NCBI GenBank assembly: GCA_963794185.1
Contig: CAWCDM010000135.1
Span: 59,876 to 123,875 of the forward strand
Reading direction: 5' to 3'
Source: JAMXLO01 sp963794185
Lineage (GTDB): Bacteria; Pseudomonadota; Alphaproteobacteria; Acetobacterales; Acetobacteraceae
Length of the DNA: 64,000 bases
The position numbers and the translations under genes were made by a program. Below, piece after piece: positions 1-9,085 of this stretch (its first letter is position 1; each line of letters opens with the position of its first letter). The notes under the pieces are model-generated. The model saw only the letters and a list, made by a program, of their open reading frames with translations, did no database searches and was not told where the DNA came from.

Positions 1-1
1 G

Positions 2-355
2 TCTGCGGCCACATCGCGACGGCTGGTGCGGGCGTACGGCACGCTGGCGGCCGGCATGCTGGGCGACGCACACGTCGCCGCCGATCTCGGCCGGTGCTTC
101 GGTGCCGACCTGACCGAACGCGAGGTGGACTGGTTGGTGCGCACCGAATGGGCCTGCACCGCCGAGGACGTGCTGTGGCGGCGGAGCAAGCTGGGATTGC
201 GGTTCAATGCGGCGGAGGCCGCAACGGTGGACGAATACCTCGCCCGCATGCCCGCACGGTACCTTGATCAGGGTGAGCGGGCCAAATTCCCACACGGCAC
301 GGGTCCTGTTGCCGACCGGCGCTATCCGGCCCAGAGCAGGGCCGCGCCGTCGTAG
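2..355 (+). CDS. glpD: glycerol-3-phosphate dehydrogenase, C-terminal end (partial)
   Basis: The window opens inside this gene, so only the last 117 codons are present. The frame is open from base 2, and the block WACTAEDVLWRRSKLGL is the characteristic C-terminal signature of aerobic FAD-dependent glycerol-3-phosphate dehydrogenase (GlpD). The family oxidises glycerol-3-phosphate to dihydroxyacetone phosphate at the inner membrane and passes electrons to quinone. The catalytic and FAD-binding regions lie upstream, outside the window. Its last 34 bases overlap the 3' end of the convergent toxin gene. The family call is firm; the tail after the conserved block is not diagnostic. Confidence 0.85.
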   Translation, partial: SAATSRRLVRAYGTLAAGMLGDAHVAADLGRCFGADLTEREVDWLVRTEWACTAEDVLWRRSKLGLRFNAAEAATVDEYLARMPARYLDQGERAKFPHGTGPVADRRYPAQSRAAPS

Positions 356-705
356 GCGCGGATCAAGGCGTCGGCCGTAGCCAGGGTGAATGTCAGGCGT
401 TTTGCCTGAGCGATGAGCATCCTGTCGAACGGATCATTGTGGCGCCACTCAAGAGCGCCGGCAGTTTCCGCGTCGATCGGCAGACTGGGCAGTTCGTGGA
501 AGCCGTTGCTGGCAATGGCAGCGACCGGGGAGCCGTGCAAGGCGAGCTTTCCCAGACGCCGCTTGATCGCAATCTCCCAGACCGATGCAGCACTGACGAA
601 GACCTTGTTCGCGGGGTCGGCGATGGCGGCCCGGGCGTCAGGGCTAAGCTTCGAGTCCTGTCGATCCCACCAGAGGAAGACGTGGGTATCAAGCGGCAGG
701 CTCAC
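322..705 (-). CDS. vapC: PIN-domain toxin, VapC family
   Basis: This 127-residue protein has the PIN fold layout: an N-terminal acidic residue in LPLDTHVFLWW, a mid-protein SAASVWEIAIK block with the conserved glutamate, and a C-terminal ATADALIRAY segment carrying another acidic residue. PIN toxins are Mg-dependent RNases that cleave tRNA or rRNA. Its start overlaps the stop of the upstream antitoxin by 4 bases (ATGA), so the two are translationally coupled. The length is typical of the LWW-type subgroup (about 125-130 aa). The 3' end runs 34 bases into the convergent glpD gene. RNA target unknown. Confidence 0.88.
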   Translation of the reverse strand: MSLPLDTHVFLWWDRQDSKLSPDARAAIADPANKVFVSAASVWEIAIKRRLGKLALHGSPVAAIASNGFHELPSLPIDAETAGALEWRHNDPFDRMLIAQAKRLTFTLATADALIRAYDGAALLWAG

Positions 706-944
706 ATCCCGTTGGCCTCGAACAGGCGTGCAATCGTTGGGTCGGGCGCATCGAAGTCGGCAGCGATCCGACGGATGCGCATGGCATTGGCCGGCTTGCG
801 CCGTTCGCCGCGATAGGCAATCGGCACCAGCCTGGCGAGCGGGACCCCATTCTTCGCGATCACGATCTCTTCACCGGCGGCGGTGCGATCGACCAGTCCG
901 GATAGCTGGGTCTTGGCGCCGTAGAGGCTCACGAACCGGGTCAT
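702..944 (-). CDS. vapB: antitoxin, Phd/YefM type, partner of VapC
   Basis: This 80-residue protein begins with a Phd/YefM-like DNA-binding segment: LYGAKTQLSGLVDRTAAGE is followed by EIVIAKNGVPLARLVP. Such proteins dimerise, bind their own promoter and use the C-terminal tail to occlude the PIN toxin active site. The tail here, DFDAPDPTIARLFE, fits that role. It is the first gene of the pair and overlaps the toxin by 4 bases. By analogy with the family the operon is autoregulated by the complex; no operator was identified. Confidence 0.87.
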   Translation of the reverse strand: MTRFVSLYGAKTQLSGLVDRTAAGEEIVIAKNGVPLARLVPIAYRGERRKPANAMRIRRIAADFDAPDPTIARLFEANGM

Positions 945-1036
945 GGGCGCTCCTTGGTCAGCTTGACCAGATGGGATTTCCGACGGTTGTGGTCAAATTG
1001 GTCAGGAGTGCCGGGGAATGGCGCGATGGCGCCATG

Positions 1037-1065
1037 GACGCGGGAAGCGAAGCGCCTCCCGCGTC
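1037..1065. terminator. GC-rich hairpin, possible terminator
   Basis: A perfect 9-bp inverted repeat (GACGCGGGA / TCCCGCGTC) with an 11-base loop lies just downstream of the minus-strand amidohydrolase stop. There is no clear T-run, so it could be a Rho-assisted terminator or simply a palindromic repeat. Confidence 0.35.
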
Positions 1066-1083
1066 ATGGTTGCAGGCCGGCGG

Positions 1084-2205
1084 TCAGTGGAGTCCGTAGA
1101 ATCCTTTCGCGCCGCCCGCCATGACCTGATACACCGTCTCCTGCGGTGCGCCTTCGATCAGCTTGCGCACCATCGCCGGAGCGCCGGGGAAGAAGCCGTC
1201 GGGATGCGGATAGTCGGTGGCCCACAGGATCTTGTTGGGGCCGACATAGTCCACCAGCGGCTTCAGGCAGTGCTCGACCGGTTCGAACGCGATCCAGCAG
1301 TTGCGCTTGAACAAATCGCTCGGGCGCGTCTTCAGGCCTGAATCGTTGAACCCCTTGTCGTCGAAGTGCCGGTCCATGCGATCGAGCCAGCCGGCGATCC
1401 AGCCGCCGCCCGACTCCAGGAATGCGATGCGGATTTTCGGATGGCGCTCGCACACGCCACCCCAGATCACGGCCATGCACGCCAGCATCATTTCCATCGT
1501 GTGGGTGATGATGTGGCGCGCGCCGCGCTCTTCGAAGCGGTCCATACCGACCTGCATCATGCCGCTGTTGCCGCCTTCGTGGAAGCCGACCGACATGTCG
1601 AGTTCCTCGGCCATCATCCAGAATTTTTCGTAGTCGGGATGATGGATCATCTTGTTGTTGTACGGGTTGGGACGCAGGAACACGCCGCGGAAGCCGAGCT
1701 TCTCGCGAGCGAAGCGCATCTCCTCTACTGCAAGGTCGACCGACTGCATCGGGATCATCGCAACGCCGAACAGCCGGTCAGGGTACGGCTTGCAGTAGTC
1801 GGCGAGCCAGCGGTTGTAGGCACGCGCCATCGCCGCCGCGGTCGGCGGATCCTGCACCGCGCCCGCGAACAGCCCGATGCTTGGATAGAGAAACGCTGCG
1901 TCGATGCCGTCCATGTCCATGTCGGGGATGCGTGCGTGCGGATCGAACCCGCCCTTGCGTCCCTGCTCGTATTCCATGGCGTCATCCACCACGGTGCCGT
2001 CGCGCGCGCCGACGCCGCCGAGCGCGCCAAGCCCCTTCTTGCTGCCGAGCAGCGTCTCGCCGACCTGCAGCCGCTGCTTGCCGTCGGCATCGCGGATCAA
2101 CTTCGGCGCCTGGTCGCGGTATTTCGGATCCATGTAGTCATTCCAGAGCGTCAATGGCTCCAGGATGTGTCCATCGGCGTCGATGACGTTGTAGGCGCGC
2201 GTCAT
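1084..2205 (-). CDS. amidohydrolase family 2 (metal-dependent hydrolase/decarboxylase)
   Basis: This 373-residue protein starts NVIDADGHILEP, where the DGH motif replaces the usual HxH metal site, as in many Amidohydro_2 proteins. Further metal or active-site blocks are GFHEGGN near the middle, AFLESGGGW, and ATDYPHPDG near the C-terminus. These TIM-barrel enzymes hydrolyse or decarboxylate small carboxylates, often aromatic ring-cleavage products. There is no signal peptide, so it should be cytosolic. It stands alone, with a hairpin after its stop and an RBS-like GAAGGAGA before its start. The substrate cannot be deduced from sequence. Confidence 0.85.
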   Translation of the reverse strand: MTRAYNVIDADGHILEPLTLWNDYMDPKYRDQAPKLIRDADGKQRLQVGETLLGSKKGLGALGGVGARDGTVVDDAMEYEQGRKGGFDPHARIPDMDMDGIDAAFLYPSIGLFAGAVQDPPTAAAMARAYNRWLADYCKPYPDRLFGVAMIPMQSVDLAVEEMRFAREKLGFRGVFLRPNPYNNKMIHHPDYEKFWMMAEELDMSVGFHEGGNSGMMQVGMDRFEERGARHIITHTMEMMLACMAVIWGGVCERHPKIRIAFLESGGGWIAGWLDRMDRHFDDKGFNDSGLKTRPSDLFKRNCWIAFEPVEHCLKPLVDYVGPNKILWATDYPHPDGFFPGAPAMVRKLIEGAPQETVYQVMAGGAKGFYGLH

Positions 2206-2492
2206 GGCTCGTCTCCTTCCGGTTGGAATGCACGAAACTGCGCTGATTCACACCTGCCTTGTCGGGGCGGGATCTCCTGGTTTTTCTCGTTGGTGCTCAG
2301 GCCGCCGCTACTCCTGCGTTCGGCGTCTTACCCGCGAGTATTCCACTTGCGGTGGCGGGCGGCAAGCCGTCCGATCTGGCCTGCCACGGGGGCCGTCGGT
2401 GAAGCTCCATGGCGATAGGAAGAACGCCGTTGTTCTCAGGCCAAATCCCGGGTGATAGCGTCGACAAACGCCAGGCGAGAGGAAACGTCGAA

Positions 2493-3356
2493 ATGCTCAT
2501 GTGCACACGTCGGACGCTGTTGGCGGGCGTCGGATCGGCCGGAGCCACCACCCTCTCCCGTCCGGAGCAGGCCGCGGCGGCGACGTCCCGCTCTTATCAC
2601 GAGCGCGTGCTGACGAAACGTCCGGTCGCCTACTGGCGATTTGAGGAACAAGCGGGCCCGACGGCGCGCGATTCCACCGGCAATGGCCATGGTGGGCAGT
2701 ACCAGGGCAGGGTGTCCTTCGGACAGGCTGGCGCGATACGCAGCGAGCATGACGTGGCGATCGGATTGAACGGCTCGGACGCCTGCGTTCGAGTGCCGGA
2801 CAACGTCGTGTTCAGTCAACCGACAAGCCACAAGGGACTATCGGTGGAGGTCTGGTTCCGTCCAGACGTACTGACGTTCACGGGCGAGAACGCGGAGCAC
2901 TACGTGCATTGGCTCGGTAAGGGCCAAGTGAACGAGTTCGAGTGGGGCTTCCGCTTCTACAGCAAGGACTCGTCGCGGCCGAACCGCGTCTCGGCCTACA
3001 TCTGGAATAACAAAGGTGAACGGGATCGCCCGAATGAGGGAGCGGGCGCCTATTTCCAGGATGATCTGGAGCCTGGCAAGTGGATCCATGTGGTTGCATG
3101 CTATGATCCCGGCGATGCAGGCAATCCCCAAGCCGGTGTCACCATCTACAAGAACGGCGAGTATCGCGAAGGACCTGCAAGTTCACCGGGTGCGCGCTAC
3201 GCGGGCTTCAACATTCACCCCCAGCATGGCTCGGCTCCGGTCATGCTTGGCACACGCGATGGGGGCAGCTTCCTGGCCGGGGGGCTGGACGAGATCGCGG
3301 TCTATCCGCGCGTACTGAGCGCCGGTGAGATCAAGGACAATTATGCCGGAGCCTGA
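2493..3356 (+). CDS. LamG/concanavalin A-like domain protein, exported
   Basis: I place the start at the ATG preceded by GAGAGG, because the 28 extra upstream codons lack signal-like character. The first residues, CTRRTLLAGVGSAG, resemble a twin-arginine (Tat) signal. After it comes ERVLTKRPVAYWRFEE, the typical opening of a LamG_3 jellyroll domain, and the domain continues through KGLSVEVWFRP and GGLDEIAVYPRVLSAGEI to the C-terminus. Such domains bind carbohydrate or other extracellular ligands. No catalytic module is fused to it. It is a monocistronic gene convergent with the cbb3 cluster. Periplasmic or secreted location is inferred. Confidence 0.8.
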   Translation: MLMCTRRTLLAGVGSAGATTLSRPEQAAAATSRSYHERVLTKRPVAYWRFEEQAGPTARDSTGNGHGGQYQGRVSFGQAGAIRSEHDVAIGLNGSDACVRVPDNVVFSQPTSHKGLSVEVWFRPDVLTFTGENAEHYVHWLGKGQVNEFEWGFRFYSKDSSRPNRVSAYIWNNKGERDRPNEGAGAYFQDDLEPGKWIHVVACYDPGDAGNPQAGVTIYKNGEYREGPASSPGARYAGFNIHPQHGSAPVMLGTRDGGSFLAGGLDEIAVYPRVLSAGEIKDNYAGA

Positions 3357-3426
3357 TCCAGAGTTGCCTGCTTACGACGGCGGATTCGGTTCAACGGTTT
3401 GGCAATAACGTGCAAGGGGAACATTG

Positions 3427-3573
3427 CTACCGGTCCTCGTCGTCGAACAGGATACGGTTGGCCGCACCTTCCAGGTCCTCGTATTGGCCGGATCGCAGCG
3501 ACCACAAAAACACCGCCAGGCCACCGCCGCCGAGGATCAGGCTCGCGCCGATCAGGTAAAGGATAACGTTCAT
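3427..3573 (-). CDS. ccoS: cbb3-type cytochrome oxidase assembly protein CcoS
   Basis: This is a 48-residue protein with one N-terminal membrane helix (ILYLIGASLILGGGGLAVFLW) followed by SGQYEDLEGAANRIL and an acidic end, the standard CcoS pattern. CcoS is needed for insertion of haem b and the CuB centre into the cbb3 oxidase. Its ATG overlaps the TGA of ccoI (ATGA), so it is the last gene of the ccoNOQPGHIS series. It lies 70 bases from the convergent LamG gene. Confidence 0.9.
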   Translation of the reverse strand: MNVILYLIGASLILGGGGLAVFLWSLRSGQYEDLEGAANRILFDDEDR

Positions 3574-6046
3574 TTTCGGCGTCCGTGCAGCCGGAAGCTG
3601 TTCGCCATCACCAGCAGCGAGGAACTCGACATCGCTGCCGCGGCCAGCCAGGGCGTGACGAATCCCGCGACCGCCAGCGGCACCATCAGCGCGTTGTAGC
3701 CGATCGACAGAGCAAGATTCTGCCGCATAACCGTCTGCGCGCACCGGGCCGTATCGAGCACCGTCGCCACGGGGAGAGCCGGCTGCCCTGGAATACCAGG
3801 TCGGCCACCGTCTGGCTGATATCGGCGGCGGTCGCCGGCGAGGCCGATACGGTTGCCGCCGCCAACGAGGGACTGTCGTTGAACCCATCGCCCACCATGA
3901 GGACCTTGCGGCCGGTGGACACAAGCGCCTCGATCGCTGCCACCTTCTGCACCGGCGAACAGTCCGCGCGCCAGTCATCGATGCCAAGCGCGGTCGCAAT
4001 GCGCGCAACCGCTACGGCGCGATCGCCTGACAGGAGGTGGATTTCCAGGCCACGTTCACGCAGCCGATGCACGGTTGCCGCGGCGTCTTCGCGCAACGTT
4101 TCCTCGAATACGAAACGGACTGGCGCGCGGTTGGGTCGGGCGAGCCACAGTTCCGGACCCCTCCTCCCGCAAGGGCAGGGGACCTGGTCGGTCCACTCCT
4201 TGCGGCCCAAGGTCGGGTGGAGGGGCCGATTGCACAAAAGTCGCGGCTTCCAAGCCGCACATCCCCGGCACGCAGCCCTTCCCCGGGGTACTCGACCACC
4301 CCTTCCGCGGCAGCGACCGGACCCACCGCAGCCACCAGAGAACGGGCCAGCGGATGTCGGCTGCTCGCGGCGAGCGATGCCGCAACCCGCAGCGCGTCCT
4401 CGTCCAGATCCGGCCCCTTCAACAACGCCAGGTTCGGTTCGCTCAGCGTGCCCGTCTTGTCGAACACGATCGTATCTACATCGGCCAACCGCTCCAGCGC
4501 GGTGGCCGACTTCAGCAGCACGCCCGAGCGGAAGAGCCCACTCGTGGCGATCACCTGAACCACCGGCACTGCCAGCGCCAGCGCACAGGGACAGGTGATG
4601 ATCAGCACCGCGCTTGCGATCAGCAGCGCCTCACCTGCCGATGCGCCGGCGACGAAGAACCACCAGAGGAACGTCAGCAGCGCGGCGAGGTGCACGGCAG
4701 GGGCGTAGCGTCGCGCCACCCGATCGGCGAGCACCACGAAGCGCGAGCGGCGTGCCTCCGCCGCCTCGATCAGCCGCACGCATTCGGCGAGCAATGTGGC
4801 GGAACCGGCGGCCACCGCGCGCACCGTCAGCGTTGCGCCGAGGTTCAGCGTGCCGGCAAACACCTGTGTCCCGGGCGCAACCTTCACCGGCAGGCTCTCG
4901 CCCGTCACCAGGCTGGCATCGAGCGAGGACGCGCCGCGCTCCACGAAACCGTCGACGCCGACGCGCTCGCCGAGTCCGACGATGACGCGCTCACCCGGCG
5001 CAACCGATTGCTGGCTGCGCCGCAGCGTGCTGCCATCGGGCTGCAGCACCGCCACATCGGCAGCGCGAAGCGTCAGCAACTGCTCGGCGGTCGCGCGGGC
5101 CTGGCCGCGTGCGCGATGGTCGAGATAGCGGCCGATCAGCAGGAAGAACAGCAGCGTGACGGCGGAGTCGAAGTAAGTGTAGGCACCGCCCTGCATGGTC
5201 TGCACAAGGCTCATGCTGGTGACGAGGATCACGCCGAGGCCGATGGGCACGTCCATGTTGGTGCGGCCGCGGCGCAGCGCCGAGACCGCCGATGTGAAGA
5301 ACGGTCTTCCAGCGTAGGCGATCGCCGGCATGGCGATCAGCGCGGACACCCAGTGCAGCAGGTCGCGCGTCGCCGGACCCATGTCGTGCAGAAGTCCGCC
5401 GAGCCTCGCCGGCCCAGATGCCGATCGACATCAGCATCACGTTGACGGCGGCGAAACCGGCAACCGCGAGCGCCCGCAGCAGCGCCCGCGCGGTCTGCTC
5501 CTGTGCCGCGGAGAGTGAAGCGGGATCGAACGGCACCAGTCTGTAACCGAGGCGCTCGATCGGGCCGACGAGGGCGTCAGCCTGCTCCGCCGCACCGCGC
5601 CAGACCAGCCTCAGCCGGCGCGTGGTCATGTTGACCCGGCCCTGCAGCACGATCGGCTCGCGCGCGAGCACCAACTCGATCAGCCAGACGCAGGCGCCGC
5701 ATTGCAGGCCGTCCACTGCGAGGCTCAGTTCGTGCGAACCGTCGGCGCGCGTCGCGACGTAGCGTGCGAGGTCCCATCGATCGGCGGTTTCAGGGCGGGG
5801 CGCGCGCAGCGCTGGATCGAGAATGCGCTGCGCGTAGTAGCGGCCGAGGCCCAGGGTCTGGATCGTCGCGAAGGCGGCGTCGCAGCCGGGACAGCAAAAG
5901 CGACGCCCGCTCGGCGCGGCCTGGCCGCAATGCACGCAGACGCTGAATGTTGGGGCACCCCCTCCCCGACCCTCTCCCGCGAAGCGGGAGAGGGGGCGCT
6001 GAACCCCCTCTCCCGCGAAGCGGGGGAGGGTCGGGGGAGGGGGCAA
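3570..6046 (-). pseudogene. ccoI: copper-translocating P-type ATPase CcoI (FixI), frameshifted
   Basis: Read across three frames this is a full-length CcoI, the P1B ATPase that exports copper for cbb3 oxidase assembly. The N-terminus has the Cys-rich CVHCGQ...FCCPGC segment and an HMA domain with LQCGACVWLIE. It is followed by membrane helices, TGES, the copper-site CPCALALAVP, DKTGTL with the phosphorylated Asp, and MVGDGFNDS. Frame breaks lie near 5402, 4157 and 3774; the last is at a C run where one C appears missing. Each break is a single-base change and the motifs are intact, so sequencing error is likely. The first codons (TTG start) lie in a palindromic repeat. The end overlaps ccoS by 4 bases. 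Confidence 0.85.
5959..6045. repeat. GC-rich nested palindromic repeat at the ccoH-ccoI junction
   Basis: About 85 bases are built from inverted repeats. The outer arms have the pattern CCCCTCCCCGACCCTC and its complement. Two inner hairpins of the form CTCTCCCGCGAAGCGGGAGAG sit inside. The same core (CTCTCCCGC / GCGGGAGAG) recurs at 41.1 and 59.1 kb. Here it lies between ccoH and the recognisable part of ccoI and stays in frame, coding for Pro/Arg/Gly-rich residues with RFAGEG repeated twice. Confidence 0.75.
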
Positions 6047-6049
6047 ATG

Positions 6050-6565
6050 TCAACGCACGATGATCCGCCGCGTCGCTGCCACCTCATGCCCGCCGGCGGA
6101 GGCCGACAACGTCAGCTCCCACTGGCCGGGAAGGGTCAGCGCCGTGTCGGCGACATAGTGGCCTGCATCGGTCTCGTGGAACATCAGCCGATGGGTCTCC
6201 GGCGCGCCGAGCGGGCGTTCCGCGGCAGCCGCGACAGATGCGCCGGTCAGCGGCGACCCTTGCCGGTCTGTCAGCGTCACCTCCGGCGTGCCGGTTCCGT
6301 CCGCGCGCGCGAGCATGGTCCAGCCCAGTTCGGCCGCGCGCTGCGCATGATCGAGCACCGCATCGTACTGGTTGCTCAGGTCGAAGCCGTCATTGCCTGT
6401 CTTGCCGGGGAAGCTGGCCAAGGCCGCATAGATCATGCCCGCATTGACAACGACGACCACCCCCATGGCGGCGGCAACCAGCCACGGGAACAACCGCCAC
6501 ACGGATCGCGCGGGGTCTGGTGCGCGGCCGAATGACGCCGGCGGAATCCAACGGATGTAGCTCAT
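6050..6565 (-). CDS. ccoH: FixH/CcoH family cbb3 oxidase assembly protein
   Basis: This 171-residue protein has one N-terminal membrane helix (about residues 28-52, FPWLVAAAMGVVVVVNAGMIYAALASF). A periplasmic domain follows with TLTDRQGSPLTGASV and a C-terminal GQWELTLSASAGGHEVAATRRI strand region, as in FixH. The family associates with the P-type ATPase and the oxidase and is needed for stable cbb3 assembly. The start overlaps the ccoG stop by 4 bases. The downstream ccoI follows immediately after a palindromic repeat. Confidence 0.87.
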   Translation of the reverse strand: MSYIRWIPPASFGRAPDPARSVWRLFPWLVAAAMGVVVVVNAGMIYAALASFPGKTGNDGFDLSNQYDAVLDHAQRAAELGWTMLARADGTGTPEVTLTDRQGSPLTGASVAAAAERPLGAPETHRLMFHETDAGHYVADTALTLPGQWELTLSASAGGHEVAATRRIIVR

Positions 6566-8019
6566 CGCGGCCCCATGAAAACCGAGTGGTAGATCGTCTG
6601 CTCTCCCGTCTGCGCATTGCGCAGCATGAAGTCGATCTTCTGCGAACCGTCGACCAAGGCCACGGGTTTGCCGCTCACCAAGACCCGATAAGTGCCGACG
6701 CTGTCGGCCTTCACCGGCAGGCCCAACCGGTCGGCCGGGCCAAGGCCCTCATCGGCCTCCGCGAGGATCGCACCCAGCAGGCCTTCGGTATTCAGCTCGA
6801 ACAGCATCTGGCTCTGGCCCTTGTTGGCGATCTTCACCGTGTAGCCGTTCCGCAGGCTGCCGTCGGCCAGCCGCACGAACAGTGGCGCGCGGTCATGCAG
6901 CACGGAGAGCCCCACCGATGACCGCGTCGCCAGCGCCACCGTCATGACGCTGACCGCGATAAGCAACGCGGAGACATAGATGACGGTGCGGGGGCGTAGG
7001 AATTTGAACGTCGCCTGACGGCCCGCGGCCTTCGCCGCCTGGTCGGCCAGTGTGTCCCATGTGATCAGCCATTTCGGCCGCCCGGTCCGTTCCATGACGT
7101 GGTTGCACGCATCGACGCAGAGACCGCAGCTGATGCACTCGAGTTGGATGCCGTCGCGGATGTCGATGCCCGTGGGGCAGGCGGTGACGCAGGCGCCGCA
7201 ATCGATGCAATCGCCCGCCTGCGTGTCGTCCTGCCGCCTGCCACGCAAACGAGGCTCGCCCCGCCAGCCCTGGTAGGTCACGGTCAGGCTCTGCTCGTCA
7301 AGCATCGCCGACTGGAAGCGTGGCCACGGGCACATATACGTGCACACCTGTTCGCGCGCCCAGCCGGCCAGCAGATACGTGGTCGCGGTGAACAGGATGG
7401 TGAAGAAGTACACCTCCTTCGACGCCGTGCCGGTCCAGAATTCCACGGTTACCGTCGGCGCGTCCACGTAGTACATGATCCACGCGCCGCCGGTCCAGAA
7501 GGCGATGCCGAGCCAAGTGGCGTGCTTCACGACCTTGCGCCAGGCCGAGTCGAACGTGACCGGGCCGGCGTCGCGCTTCATCCGCTCGTTGCGGTCGCCC
7601 TCGATCAGGCGCTCGATCCACATGAAGAGATCGGTCCACACCGTCTGAGGGCAGGTGTAGCCGCACCAGACGCGGCCAAGCAGGCTGGTGACGAGGAACA
7701 GCCCGACCGCGGCCATGATCAGCAGACCGGTCAGGTAGTAGATGTCCTGCGGCCAGAACTCGAGATTGAAGAAGTAGAACCGCTCGTGCCAGATCGACAG
7801 CAGCACCGCCTGGTCGGGCTGGTTGACACCGCGATGCCAGCGCAGCCACGGCAACAGGTAGTAGATGCCGAGGCAGACGATCAGCACTGCCCATTTGAAT
7901 CGGCGCACCGGCCCGTGCACCGACTTCGGATATACCCGCACGCGGTTGGCGTAGAGATGCTGGCCTGCCTCCTCCTGCTGCAGCTGGAGTTGGCGATCGG
8001 CCTTGCTGATGCGGGACAT
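6562..8019 (-). CDS. ccoG: cytochrome c oxidase accessory protein CcoG (FixG/RdxA)
   Basis: This 485-residue membrane ferredoxin has several helices in the first half, including WAVLIVCLGIYYLLPWL. It carries the conserved CGYTCPQTVWTDLFMW block and two 4Fe-4S motifs, CIDCGACVTACP and CISCGLCVDACN. The C-terminal periplasmic domain is of the FixG-C type. CcoG has been shown in other bacteria to reduce Cu(II) for cbb3 biogenesis. It is separated from ccoP by about 190 bases that contain an inverted repeat, and it overlaps ccoH. The reading frame is intact. Confidence 0.93.
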   Translation of the reverse strand: MSRISKADRQLQLQQEEAGQHLYANRVRVYPKSVHGPVRRFKWAVLIVCLGIYYLLPWLRWHRGVNQPDQAVLLSIWHERFYFFNLEFWPQDIYYLTGLLIMAAVGLFLVTSLLGRVWCGYTCPQTVWTDLFMWIERLIEGDRNERMKRDAGPVTFDSAWRKVVKHATWLGIAFWTGGAWIMYYVDAPTVTVEFWTGTASKEVYFFTILFTATTYLLAGWAREQVCTYMCPWPRFQSAMLDEQSLTVTYQGWRGEPRLRGRRQDDTQAGDCIDCGACVTACPTGIDIRDGIQLECISCGLCVDACNHVMERTGRPKWLITWDTLADQAAKAAGRQATFKFLRPRTVIYVSALLIAVSVMTVALATRSSVGLSVLHDRAPLFVRLADGSLRNGYTVKIANKGQSQMLFELNTEGLLGAILAEADEGLGPADRLGLPVKADSVGTYRVLVSGKPVALVDGSQKIDFMLRNAQTGEQTIYHSVFMGPR

Positions 8020-8056
8020 GAGCGCCTACCTGGCCAATCCGTCGTGGCGGGCGCAG

Positions 8057-8112
8057 GCCCGCCATCTACGTCTTTTGGCCGCGACACGCAGGAAAGACGT
8101 GGATGGCGGGCC
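8057..8112. repeat. inverted repeat between ccoP and ccoG
   Basis: GCCCGCCATCTACGTCTTT (8057-8075) and AAAGACGTGGATGGCGGGC form a 19-bp stem with one mismatch and a 17-base loop. It sits in the 187-base gap inside the cbb3 operon. It may be an extragenic palindromic repeat that stabilises or partly terminates the transcript between the structural and assembly genes. Confidence 0.7.
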
Positions 8113-8206
8113 GGAGCCTGTCCTCGGGCAGGCCTTCGACCTGACCCATGGGCCCGCCATGACGGGGGACGCGTGGTTCGCACCCCGGCACGCATTGTTC
8201 ACCACG

Positions 8207-9076
8207 CTACTCTCCACCGCCCAACGAATGCACGTACAGCGCGAGGGCCTTGATCGTCGCATGGTCCAGGCGAGTATTCCAGGCCGGCATGACGCCCATT
8301 CGCGGTGCGGTGATCTGCGCCACCACAGTGGCCCGGTCGCCGCCATAGAGATGCACCTGCGAGGCAAGTCGCGGTGCGCCTTTCTCGCGGTCACCCTGTC
8401 CGGCGTCGCCGTGGCAGATTGCGCAATTGTCTGCGAACAGCTTCTGGCCCGCCGCCACGTCCTTGCCCGCATCGGCATGCCCATACAGCGTCATGACGTA
8501 GTCGGCGACCTGCTGGATTTCAGCCGGCTTCAGCACACCGTCGGCGCCGAAGCGCGGCATCACCGCCACGCGCGCGTCCGGATCGTCGCTGCGGATGCCG
8601 TGCGTGATGGTCTGCTGGATCGCATCGAGCGTGCCGCCCCAGATCCAGGCGCCAGCCGCCAGTGCGGGGTAGCCTGGCTGTCCCCCGCCTCCGGCGCCGT
8701 GACAAGGCTGGCAGTTGTTGGCGAAGGCGATGCGGCCCGCCGTGTCGGCCGCAGCCATGAGCTGCGGATCCTGGCGGATCTCGGCGAACGACAGCGCCGC
8801 AATCTGGTCCATCGTGGCGGCACGCTGCGCCACCACCGCGCGGACATCGGCGCTCACCGCGGCGCGCTGCGAGTAGCCGAGCAGGCCGGGGAAGTAGCCG
8901 GTGAACCACGGCACCGACGGATACAGCAGGCACCAGACCACGGCCCAGGCGACGGTTGCGTAGAGCGTGTAGATCCACCACTTCGGCAGCGGCGTGTTCA
9001 GTTCGCGGAGACCGTCCCACTCGTGCGCGGTGGTCTCCTGGCCGGTGACGACGTCCTTTTCGATCTTGGTCGGCAC
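8207..9076 (-). CDS. ccoP: cbb3 oxidase subunit III, di-haem cytochrome c CcoP
   Basis: This 289-residue protein opens with a GTG codon preceded by TAGGAGAT. An N-terminal cytosolic stretch and one membrane helix (WWIYTLYATVAWAVVWCLLYP) precede two cytochrome c domains with CQPCHG and CAICHG haem-binding motifs. CcoP passes electrons from periplasmic cytochrome c to CcoO. It follows ccoQ by 9 bases. Length and architecture are normal. Confidence 0.95.
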   Translation of the reverse strand: MPTKIEKDVVTGQETTAHEWDGLRELNTPLPKWWIYTLYATVAWAVVWCLLYPSVPWFTGYFPGLLGYSQRAAVSADVRAVVAQRAATMDQIAALSFAEIRQDPQLMAAADTAGRIAFANNCQPCHGAGGGGQPGYPALAAGAWIWGGTLDAIQQTITHGIRSDDPDARVAVMPRFGADGVLKPAEIQQVADYVMTLYGHADAGKDVAAGQKLFADNCAICHGDAGQGDREKGAPRLASQVHLYGGDRATVVAQITAPRMGVMPAWNTRLDHATIKALALYVHSLGGGE

Positions 9077-9085
9077 TGGGATCTC

